Translations under genes and position numbers: made by a program
Shown: positions 1 to 10,205 of the stretch, piece by piece
Layout of the letters: the number at the start of each line of letters is the position of its first letter
How positions within the stretch are numbered: the stretch's first letter is position 1
NCBI GenBank assembly: GCA_008360975.2
Contig: CM039193.1
Coordinates: 12,080,501-12,144,500, forward strand
Reading direction: 5' to 3'
Length of the DNA stretch: 64,000 nucleotides
Origin: Lichenostomus cassidix
Lineage: Eukaryota; Chordata; Aves; Passeriformes; Meliphagidae
Notes under the pieces: model-generated
Database searches by the model: none
The model's input: the letters and a program-made list of their open reading frames with translations, nothing else
What the model was told of the DNA's origin: nothing

Positions 1-139
1 AAAAAAAAAATATATATAAAAGTAATATCTCTAGAAATAGTGAAAGATTGAAAAAGTTGAAGCTTTATCCCTCAGGCTTGATAAAATATTGCAACTCATT
101 CGCATGAAAGGTTTTGTTATTGATAAAGTGACGAGGACA

Positions 140-325
140 AGAGAAAATGACAGGACAAGAGGAAATGGCCTCAAGCTGCAACAAGGGAGGTTCAGATTAG
201 ACATCAGGAAGAATTCACTGAAAGGGTGGCACTGAGTCTTGTGGTTTAGTTGACATGGTGGTGATCAGTCAAAGGTTGGACTTGATGATCCTGGAGGTAT
301 TTTGCAGCCTTAATGATTCATTATT
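140..325 (+). mobile_element. CR1 LINE 3' fragment, internally deleted
   Basis: The stretch reads as a CR1 3' end: a 'gacaggacaagaggaaatgg' block, then 'ttcagattagacatcaggaa', then 'ggttggacttgatgatcctg', and finally an AATGATTCATTATTCT-like tail. The usual middle part, with the 'ggaacaggctgcccag'-type segment, is missing between about 223 and 235, so the copy carries an internal deletion. It is 5'-truncated and has no coding capacity. Boundaries are approximate. Confidence 0.85.
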
Positions 326-3060
326 CTACGAATTTCTGACTTTCCCCCACTTCTTAATACTCTGTTCTTTATTTAACTGACAGTGCTCCAAGTGTGGGAG
401 AATTTCTGTTGCCCATGTTGTAGTTATGCCATCATAAAATACTTGTTTGTGTTCTGAGCAGGGCCCCAAGATGCTGCAGGATTTAACATTTGGTAAGATT
501 TTAATGTCCAAATTGTTGAAATGTATGTGACAATGTAGCTAAATGGAATTTGCCATGACAGCCTCCAATCCGTTCGGCATTGTGGGGGGTAGAACTAGTG
601 GAGACAGAAAATTGTGGTGTAATTTGACTTTCTCTAGAGGTAGTTACTGCATGCTGAAGACAAGTCATGGGCATGACTGTATCCACTTGGAAAAGTTTAG
701 TTTATTAGCTGTGGTGGTGACAGGCCTGTTACAATCTCGAGATAAAACGTTCTGGTCTGGCTGCATAGGGATCGCAGGAGTGGTTCTTGTCACTCAGTGT
801 AAAACCCTTCAAGCAAGAACAGTCTTGCTCAGTGAAACATTATGCTGAAAGTTAGTCCTCTATAACTGATCACATTTAATAAAAGCAGATTTCTTCCCTG
901 GACTGACTGGCTTAGTGCCAAATACTTGAGATCAAGGTGTGAAAGTATCACACAACTCTCTTGTAAAGGTATACAGGAGTGGCTTACTTTTCAACACAGG
1001 GAAGTCTCTAAATTGACCATAATGATCCTATACGACATTTTAGTTACAAACCTACTTTTTTTCCTTTTCAGTTGAAATACAAGCTGTAATGCAGAAAAAT
1101 ATTAAGTTGCAAATGAAGGATAAGGAACCAGCAGTATAAAAGCTTTAAAATCGTGTATAGGATTGACTTGCCTCCAGATGTTACTTGTTTTGAATACTGT
1201 TGCCTTTCTTATTCAGTCCTTCTTATCTCTCCGAATGCCTGTTAGTGAATCACAGCTCCACAGGATCTCAAGTTTACCTTCAGAAAGAGCCAGATGAGAT
1301 AAATCCAAACAAAAAGGGCTTTCAGAACACACCCATTTCCTTTATCAAGAACATGATGTGATGGCACTTGAATAGATTTCGAGGGTGTTAGTAGGTTCTC
1401 TATGGTCAAGCTGAAAATGCTCTTCGGGTGGATTTTGAACAGCTAAGAAATCCCTTGTTTGATTTCTCCGTGTGAACACCTTTTTCCCCCCCTGTCTAAC
1501 CAGCAATTATCCTGTCTTGCTAAACTAAGTGGATTTTCCAGCCTTAGGTTCTAGTTTGAAAACAAAATTAAAATAGACTTGTCTTTCCTTGAGCATGAGT
1601 GTAGTGATGCTTTTGCCCCGAGGCTTGGCTTTTTCTGACTCTGTGATGATGAGGGCATTTAAGCCTTACCATCACATCTTATTTTTCCCATGGACCAGAG
1701 ACTTCTCTTTGGCTATTGGGTGAAAATGAGCAATCATTTCTTTTGAATGAGCAGTTGTTCTCCCTGAGTGTCTCTGAGATACGCAAGTGGGGTGAGGTAA
1801 TGACTAAGAATTAACAAGTGTTATTGCAGTTTTTTCTTCTGAATAGAATTGAAATTCTACAGAAATATTTTTGGCTGCATAGTTAAAGTAAGGCTGTGAA
1901 TTATCTCTCTTGTCTCAGCCTTTTACAATATTCATGCAACGGTGATATTTTGTTATAGAAACATAATACAGGACTCTGTTCACATCCTCCCCAGCATTAA
2001 TGCAGCTGTGTCTTTGTCAAACAGCAGACAAGTCTGGGTCCTCCTGTTGGCCAGCAGTCAGGGATTTCTCTTTCAGATGTGATCAGAGTTCATGTGTGTC
2101 AAGGGGGATGCTTTTATAGCGATGTATATTGATGGCATTTATTGCATTAACTTGCAATATTTAGAAATGAAGAAATAATTTATGATTAAAGCTTTAAATC
2201 AAGATTGTTATTCTTCAGAAGGTGAAATGTTACATCATTTGGAGTATCTGATTTTTAGATTGAAATGTCAAGTTGAAGTTGTCCAGATTTTTTTTTTCAT
2301 CTTTCATAAAGATGTTTTTAATCTTTGCAGGAAAGTAATCAAATACAGAAATGAAAAAAATGCATTTTGTACCTTCTTTGGGCTTTGTTAGTGATGGGAT
2401 ATTTTATGGTAGGGTGCAACGATTCATAGTATAAACAAACATGATCTGAAGAAAGCATGGGAAAAGAGTAGGTGTGTGACAGCTCAGTGCTACATGTACC
2501 TGCTTTGCCTCTCTACAGCCACATTCACAGGGGCTGTTTTTCTTTCTTGATGTATTTATGCCAGTTCATGACAGTAGGACAATGAAAGATCATGTTCACA
2601 TTCAGGAAGTCAGCACAGCAGCTGAAAGTCAGTCGTCTGTTTTTTTCTTGGTATTTTTGTTTCTCTCAAGATACGAAGTGTTCAGTCTTGCTCAGCTAGT
2701 GGCCTCCCCACCCCCAGCTACCCATTTGTGATGAGCTCCTGTCTGCAGGATGAGGCTCTGGCAAATCAAACGTGCACCCAGTCTTTGAGTTACTTTGCCT
2801 TTAGCAAGCAAAAGCCGTCAAGTAAACTCTCCGTATGAACTTAATTATTTTCTGAGCCAAATTCTGTTGTGTTAGATTTACTTTACACTTCAGGAAACTA
2901 GATGGAATTTTCCACAATCTCTCTTTAGTACCAAAATGCACAGGCCTACTGTAAAAGAGAAATGGTGCTTGAGATTACAAGTGGATGAGTCAATGCTTTT
3001 TTATCAAGCAGGTCAAAGCATGAGCTTTTGTCCTGCTTTTAAAATCAGTACCAAAGGTAC

Positions 3061-3090
3061 ATTATTATTATTATTACTATTATTAATATT
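3061..3090. repeat. Imperfect (ATT)n microsatellite
   Basis: About five clean ATT units are followed by interrupted copies (ATTACT, ATTATT, AATATT). This is a short simple repeat in the intron. Confidence 0.8.
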
Positions 3091-4214
3091 TTGCTAAAAT
3101 ATCTAAGAAAATCAGTATTCAAAACTGTTGTTCCAAGCTAAAATGCTCCTGCACATCTCAGGCTTCGCCAGGTAAACCACTTTGAGATTTTTTTGTGTGT
3201 GGAAATTAGTATCACAACTATTCCATTGTGTTAAAATAAATGTGCTTTTGTGGCCTGTATCTTAGTGTACATTTTTGATAGGTTTCGTAGATGACATCAC
3301 AAAGAACAGATCTGAGCAGTAAGTACTATTTATTATTTAACAGTATCTTTGTAAAATATTCACAGCTGCAGTAACAACCTTTATTTTTGCAGATTGAAAG
3401 AATTTTTACTTAGCACAGTTTGTCTCCCAGTGGTTTAAGCTTTCCTTTTATTATCTGAGTATTCATGTAGATTTGCAAAATGAGCTTTTATCTTTGAACG
3501 GATGTAGCAGTTGAATATTTTAAACAAAACATGCACAGTTTGGATATTCATATCTAAAAAATACCCTTGTAGTCAGTGATTCTGTATGCAGATAGACTGG
3601 AGGATCAGATGAAGATGTAAAAGTTGCGTGAGCTTAATATAAACTGCCATAAATTGTTCACTTAACCCATCATCATGCTTCAAGGCAGATAACACTCTTT
3701 CGTTAGTAAGTGTAAAGAAACTTTGAAACATTCAGTCTGTGTCTTAGTTTTTAGATTCCTTTATACAGTTTTACCTACTAATTGTCGTTATATAACTAAC
3801 CTACAGCACAGTAAATGTTGCACAAAAAAGCTCCACTGATTTGTTCTGGGAGGCATGTTAATTTGGTGTGTAAAAATATTTTTATAATACATCCATAGTA
3901 TGTGTGTGAAGGAACCTAAACAGAAAACCCTGCACGTCTTAAAACAAAAGCATTTTATTCCTTAGGCTACAAAATAGTGGTGGAAGCACCTTGATCAAAG
4001 AAAGTGCCAGAGCATGGACGGTAGGTATTGCCAGTGTCAGAAGCTCCTGCAGTACTAAAAGTTTTATTCAGTAAAAATTCTGATTTAGTCTTATTGAGCC
4101 ACAGGATCACTAGGAACTAGCAGGTAAGCAAGTCAGTCATTTCCTGGTAAATGTTTAGAAGGATCTAAGATATATTTGAGTTACTAAGACATGAAGATGC
4201 CATTTCCTGCCTTA

Positions 4215-4841
4215 TGTTGCCAGGGCTGGCGCTCAAAGATGATACGGAGGATACACAGTTAAAACTTCTGCTACTGAGAAGGAGGAGTTTGACACTCAGA
4301 GGGATGGGGCTCAACGCTGAGTTTCTCCGGGGCTGCCTCTCCACGGCACTTTTCTCACAGTGGAGGGACTTGGTTTCAGGCTTTTATTCCCAAGATAAAC
4401 TTTCCATAGTGATCCTCAAGCCAAGCTCAGATGGAGGGTTCGGTGACGTCTCCCTCCCACAGACTGAAGAGTTCCATTAAATCCTTACTGATACGCCCCA
4501 ATCGAGCCCAGAGACACTTCAGAGACCAAGTCAGAGAAGTGGGTATTTGCTTTATTCGATGCACCGGGTGTGTGGGAATTGTTTCCACCAAACACACACA
4601 CCTCAGTACCTGCAAAGACACAGTGTTATAGGTAAAATCATGAATATTAATTACATTCCCCGGGATAGGAGTGGTTACACAAATCATTTCTTGGAACTCA
4701 TTAATATCATTAGCATGTGCACCACGCATTCTCTGTATGTCCTGGTGGTCTTTGGAGACCCCCAAAGACCCCTCCAAGGTGAAGGTCCTTCATGGGATGA
4801 TTCAGCGGTTTCTGTGCTGGTTTCAAATGCATGCTTGTACA
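4215..4841 (-). mobile_element. Probable solo LTR of an endogenous retrovirus, reverse strand
   Basis: Read on the - strand, this block looks like a retroviral long terminal repeat. It would start TGTACAAGC and end GGCAACA, giving a TGT...ACA terminal inverted repeat. It contains two AATAAA signals on the - strand (plus-strand TTTATT at 4551-4556 and 4383-4388). It is richer in CpG than its surroundings. The flanking pentamers CCTTA (4210-4214) and TCTTA (4842-4846) match at four of five bases, as expected of an aged target-site duplication. The 627-bp length is typical of a single LTR, and no internal viral genes are visible alongside it. Reading frames of 66 to 116 codons here on both strands are treated as incidental. 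The subfamily was not identified, and the exact ends are inference. Confidence 0.55.
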
Positions 4842-5068
4842 TCTTAAGCCATCAGGCCAGAGCTGTTACCTACAATTTGAATTTGAATTAAGAGTTCAGC
4901 CTTCAGCCCTGAACAGCCGTCGTGCTGGTGGAAGGAGGCAAAAGCTCAAATAGATTTGGGTTTTCTATTTGACCCCTCCTTTCTCATTACCCTTTAGTCT
5001 TTCCTTAACACTGCTGTGCTGAGGAGAAAATGCTTTGGTGCCTTTTAGCTAAATGAAAAGAGATCAAT

Positions 5069-5100
5069 GTGTAAGAAAGGTCAAGTGTAAGAAAGGTCAA
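5069..5100. repeat. Two-copy 16-bp tandem repeat
   Basis: The unit GTGTAAGAAAGGTCAA occurs twice, head to tail and identical (5069-5084 and 5085-5100). This is a small recent duplication. Confidence 0.9.
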
Positions 5101-7517
5101 GTGCTATAAATTACAGCTTTGAGACTCCTGCTGCAAGTAATTTAAGGGAGGAACTCCTCCTCTCTTTACTCCTGTGCTTCCTTCTCTCGCTGTGACACAG
5201 TCTGTGATAACCTATCTGGTGCATTTCAAGAGTGTTCATCACAGTGCATTCAGTTATGGGAACCATCCCTGCCTCATCCTTGACATTTGAAAGAGCCTTA
5301 CTGTAGTACCTGAGTAATTTATTTTAGATTTATGTGCCTCCAAAAGTCAGGCCTGCTCATCACTTTTAATACTTATTAATAGCCCCTCTTTTTTTCTTCA
5401 AGCTAATGTTTTATTTTGTTCTATCTGCTACCTACTTATGTCAGTGACAACTTTTATTGTTGGTCTTGTAAATAATTTTCTTTCAAAACCAAGTGCATCT
5501 AATATGCTATTGGACCAGGATCCCTTCTACCAAAGTGTAATATCTGTTGGTAAAGTAGGCTTGACACATTCACTGTGTTCCAGACTTCAAATAACCCTGA
5601 CAGAGTAGAAAATAGGGAAGTAATAATCAGGCCTGATGTATGAAAGTGGCAGCTTTTGAAGAAATTATTTAAGGTAGCACATAGGGTGCTAAATGAGTCT
5701 AATGCTTCAGTCTGGTTTTAAAAGAGTGCTGCAAACATTGTGTGGAAAAAAAAATTGTGAAGAATTTTGTTGTACCCTGACTGTATCAAATCAGGTCAGC
5801 AAGTTATGGAGAAATATACAGTGACTTCCATATGTTTCCCTTCCTTTTGATTAGCTCCTTTTGGTAAAACTGTGTTGTGCCATTAGGCTGCTGCATTTAA
5901 GGCCCTTTAATAACACCACAGTAGTATTAAAGAGTTAGCAGACCACTGTGAATGATGGGGAGATTCAATCTCACCAAAATGAAGTAAGGGTCTTGACTGA
6001 TAATAGGGAAGAGGATACCTATTGTGAAAATTGGCAAAATGTAGATTTGATATGTTTGCTCTTTATAAAGACTGGCTGGTTTTGTGTAATCTGTGTTGCT
6101 GTCAGTGAATGGGAAAGTTACAGATAGATGGTAACAACTGCTTAGTCATTCTTCTGCTGGAAGGACTTGAGTTCAGATGGATGATATGACAAATTTATTG
6201 CTCAGAGTTCTCAGTTCTCACTACAGAATGATTGTGGGGAGAGAATTTTTAATTAGGTCTTCATTTCCCTTGAAATATTGTCTAAATTGTCATAAAACTT
6301 GCTTTATTGAAGTTGAAATGTCTTTTGTGACCCATATCTTCATTTTAATTAGTATAGACCTGGTGCAATTCTTAACAAAATGGGAAAATAAATGCATGAA
6401 CAGCATTAAAATATAGGATAAAAATGATGAAATGTAAGTTCAAACATATATTTTTTGAAAAATGACTGAGGAGCACAATGTAATAGAAAGCTCACAGTAA
6501 TTTTTCAAAAATCTGACTGGTTCTGTGAGATCATCTGTGAATAAAAAAGTGCAAAACACCATTTAGGACAATTGATACTCTGTGTACTTTGCTCTTGTTA
6601 ATCACATTTTTCTCTTTTTATAATGCACTTACCATTCCAGTGAGGCTTTTAGGTTAGAAATTCAGTTTAATAATATTTTAACTTGGAAATCTATAGTAGG
6701 AGGATTTATTAGTGGTACAGTCTTTAACACCAAAGTGTGTCATGTGTGCTGCCTTGTGCTCTTTAATGACTTTAAAGTGCACTTCAATATTAATATTCTT
6801 TCTGGTTGGCAGGCTGGTACAGTGAAAAACTAAGAAGATTTACATCTCAACATGTAACAATGTTACAAAAATAACTTAATTGTAATGATTATAATTTTTT
6901 GCATTATGCTGGCATCTAAAAATGTTTACTGTGATCACAGCTCTATGATCTGTTGTAATGAATATGAAAATGAAAACGTCTGTACACCAAATATTTTACA
7001 CCAAAAAAGAGAAGACAGAAAAAAAAGACAGTGGAAACTGTTGCTATCCTCAGTCTAAGAAAAGAAATTGGGGTACAATGTGCTGGAGTCCTTCAGGGAT
7101 TATGAGCAGCAGGAAGAACTTGTGTGTTAATTCAGTGCTTTAACTTCAATATCTGTCATGTTGTTGGATGGTGAGGTTTGACAGGCAGCCATTTAAGTTG
7201 CTGTTTTTTAACCAGGTTTTTGTGTTCCTGTTATTATTCGTGGTCACTCATGTAATGTCTCTAATTGCATGGTTGGAGCGGCAGTGTGCTCAGCACTTGG
7301 GTGCTGCTGCCAAACCGTGTGTTGGTCTGGTCAGCTTCAGCAGGTCACTCGAGCTTTGATGTGACTTCATGTGTAAAATCTCAGCAATGTTTGCCTACCT
7401 TGGTGAACTAATTGAAGATCTTACTGGTGAAAAGCACTCATTAGGAATGAAGTGGCCCATGTTATGGTTACTTTTCAGAAATAATTGTGTAGTGTTAATT
7501 ATAGGGTAGGAGAGAGA

Positions 7518-7560
7518 TTTTTTGGAAGGAGTTCTAAAGTTTTTTGGAAGGACTTCTAAA
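7518..7560. repeat. Two-copy 21-22-bp tandem repeat
   Basis: Two copies of a unit starting TTTTTTGGAAGGA and ending TTCTAAA lie at 7518-7538 and 7540-7560. They differ at one base (AGGAG versus AGGAC) and are separated by a single G. It lies about 460 bp upstream of the exon at 8022. Confidence 0.88.
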
Positions 7561-8021
7561 AACAGAACTCAGCTTCTAGTTTTTAGCGTCACACAAGAGG
7601 CTGGCTAACTTGCTTTCTAAAGCTTTCTGTAGCTTCACTGTCAGGATTAAAGGCTCTGAAGTGTCCCCCTCCAGTCCAGCTGCACCATCTTTGCATCACG
7701 TGGCGTAATTGCAGCTTCACAGACTGTTTGGGTCAGGGTTGTCTCTGCCAAAAATCAGTGGAAGGGATAAGTTGCAGTCAGACATAAAGTCAGAGCATCT
7801 CTGAAGTCTTGAAAGGCTGCCATGTCTCTTCATGCTCGGTCTGAATTAAAACATGTAACTACACTGAAGACAGAAACCTGTCAGAGGTACAGCCAAGGAA
7901 GTCTAAGGTGTCTTAGTACTTGAAACATGTGGTTTTCTTTTCTCCCTCTATTGTCATTCTGTTATTGAGATAGAATATATGTTAGCGAAAAATGTAAACA
8001 CTTCTTTGTCTCATCTTGCAG

Positions 8022-8088
8022 GCCGAAACAGCAGCAACAGAATAATTTTTCCTTGTTTCCTTCCACCAAAGGATGGAATTTCAGAGGG
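8022..8088 (+). CDS. ARHGEF3: ARHGEF3 long-isoform internal exon, N-terminal region
   Basis: This 67-bp exon is preceded by ...TCATCTTGCAG and followed by the strong donor GTAAGT (8089). The first base completes a codon begun in an upstream exon. The next 22 codons begin PKQQQQNNFSLF and end KGWNFRG, finishing in phase 0. That phase fits the next exon exactly. The residues around FSLFPSTKGWNF resemble the 'FTFLTP...NWDF' stretch that precedes the basic cluster in the long N-terminus of NET1, the closest paralogue. This supports an ARHGEF3 long isoform made from an upstream promoter. A run of four glutamines comes near the start. No catalytic domain is encoded here; the segment should be a flexible regulatory tail. 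The exon is too short to stand out as an open frame, so the call rests on splice sites, phase and family resemblance. Confidence 0.85.
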
Positions 8089-9987
8089 GTAAGTTTTGTA
8101 TTGTTTTGTTCACACTATAACATTGCCTCCTGCTTCATTCTGTTGCAGTGTAACGCTGTAGTTAAACCATGATCTGTGAGGGCTAAAATCAATGCAAAAT
8201 AGTTAAACTGGACCTTTTAGTTTTGTACCCTCCTAGAAGGCTTTCTAAAAATGCCTTTTTTTTTTTTTTTTTTAAATGTGATTGGCTGTATTATAATGAG
8301 GAATGCAGGACATAATCACACTGTGCATTAACCTATTTTGAAAATAAATAGTGAAAGCTGAGCTGGTACTCTTTAATATAGATACTTGTAGAGTTATTGA
8401 AAGTTTTGCAGAAGTACAGTAATGGAGGAAGAAGGTGGGTATGAAAACAATTGGAAGAGTATTTTAGGTATGAGCTATAGCTGAAAAAACAAGCAATGAA
8501 CCCAAGTTCAGAGCAGCAGCTCACTGAAGTAAAGGCTTAGGGCTGGTAACAGTGGCAGCATGAGGTCTGTGATCTTGCATGGTGCAGGTGGAGTGAACTG
8601 TACACAAAGAACAGAAAACTGGGGAGTAAAATACTTCAGAATCAAGAACCTGAAAGGAGATAGGAATAGTAACATTAGAGAAAACAGGCAGCAAGTTAAT
8701 GGATCTTCAAACTGCTTCCTTCATGTGTAGAAATGAAGATCTGTGGCAGGTGGCTGCCACCTTATTTTTAACAAAACTTATGAGATACTAACACAGATGT
8801 CAAGTTCTACAGCTGTAAAATTTCATACAGTTCATAGTAGGCAGTTGCAGTTAATTGTTTGAAATAAATGGCTGCATCAAGGGAAGAAACTGTGCAAGCT
8901 GTTCACTTGATGTGTGAAAGTGAGCACTCTCTGTTGATGTTTGCATTGTATGAACATTAACTTTATTTTGATGGATGGAAAAACTGTTATGAAAAGCCCA
9001 ATGAACAGACTTGAAGTCACACAGGTTTTCATAGAGATGGTGAAAGATAATGGGTTGGCTTTGATGTATTTTCTCAAACAGGACTAAAACCTTACTGGCT
9101 ATAAGAACTAGGTTAATGTTGACAGTGGAGCTGAGCCACACTTGAGTGTAACAAACACAGCTCTGGAGCTGACTTATTCATGGCTATGTTTTTTTTTTTT
9201 TAATTGTTTTTCTATTATTACAGACTACAATACAGGATCATTTCAACAGTCATAAAAAATAATAAAGAATAAAGTGATTAAGCACAGAATTACAACACTG
9301 TGTTCATCTCCCTATCCTCACTTTGCAGTGAGTTCACTCAGTTTAAATTCTCTGTATCATGCTGATAAAGGGACATGTTAAAGCAGCCTTGAACATACAC
9401 CAGCGTAAACCTCAGAGTGAGATAAGGAAGGCCCGGATGCTACACATTTACCAAAGAAACTCCTCTGCATTTCTCTTTTCCTTACTTAAACTTATCAGAA
9501 GAGGCTGTTTTCCATCTTGAGCAGCTCTTTTGAGCCCCATGGTTAGAGATCACATTTAGCTCTTTCAATGGGGATTTTCATGTCAAGATGGTATCATGTT
9601 TCTCTCATTTTTAGATAGTGATAGCAGTGACTTCCAGAAGTTTGGGCAGTGTTTATGTATCAGTGGGGAGAAAGGAGTTTATTAATTAATTTTTTTATTT
9701 TAACTGAATTAATCAAACCTAGTTGGGATAAAATGTAGACATAAAGTTACTGAACAGTGAAATCTTTTTGCTATAAGCTCTTCCTGCATATAGAGGAGGT
9801 ATCAGGTTAATTTGGTTTGAAGAGATTTTTATAGTCGGGTGTCCAGCAAATAGACTATTATAGAGGGACAGTATTTATAGTGAGAACTGTAATTTCAGAG
9901 GAAGAAACACAGAACCTGCAGAGATAAGAATATCCCACACTGGAGAGAAGACCAGGACAAGGGAGATTAGGTATTAGGTGTGGGACT

Positions 9988-10205
9988 TAAAAAAGGAAAG
10001 TAATAAAGAAAAGAAGGATCCAGGGTATAGGACTAGAGAAGGAAAGTGGAGAAACCAGCAACTTGGAAAGAGGGATAGGCAGGGTGGGGAAAGCAAAGAG
10101 GTGTGAAAGAATTGTGAGAGAAAGAGAGTGGAAATGCATAAAATATACGCATGGAGGAAAGATAGTGAGTGTGAAAGAAGAGAAAGGGAAGTACAAAGTT
10201 GAGGC
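9988..10205 (+). repeat. Purine-rich (GA-rich) tract
   Basis: About 200 bases are dominated by A and G on the + strand (AAAGGAAAG, AGAGAAGGAAAG and GAGAGAAAGAGAG motifs). The complementary pyrimidine bias creates several overlapping Leu/Ser/Phe-rich reading frames on the - strand, which are composition artefacts. Confidence 0.7.

Larger units (their letters stand above)
1..8021 (+). other. ARHGEF3: Intron upstream of the first recognised exon
   Basis: This is AT-rich non-coding sequence ending in an acceptor with the AG at 8020-8021. It contains a CR1 fragment (about 140-325), an ATT-repeat tract (3061-3090), a likely reverse-strand LTR (4215-4841) and two small tandem duplications (5069-5100 and 7518-7560). 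Bases 540-850 are slightly richer in CpG than their surroundings and stay open for 101 codons, but I recognise no protein there. I saw no first exon for the long isoform, although a short non-coding or few-codon exon could be missed by eye. Confidence 0.7.

Noticed and set aside
543..848. 101-codon forward frame
   Set aside because: There are no recognisable motifs, no splice context and no family resemblance. It is probably chance in a slightly CpG-richer stretch.
4427..4777. 116-codon reverse frame and overlapping forward frames
   Set aside because: They lie wholly inside the probable LTR and show no viral or host protein features.
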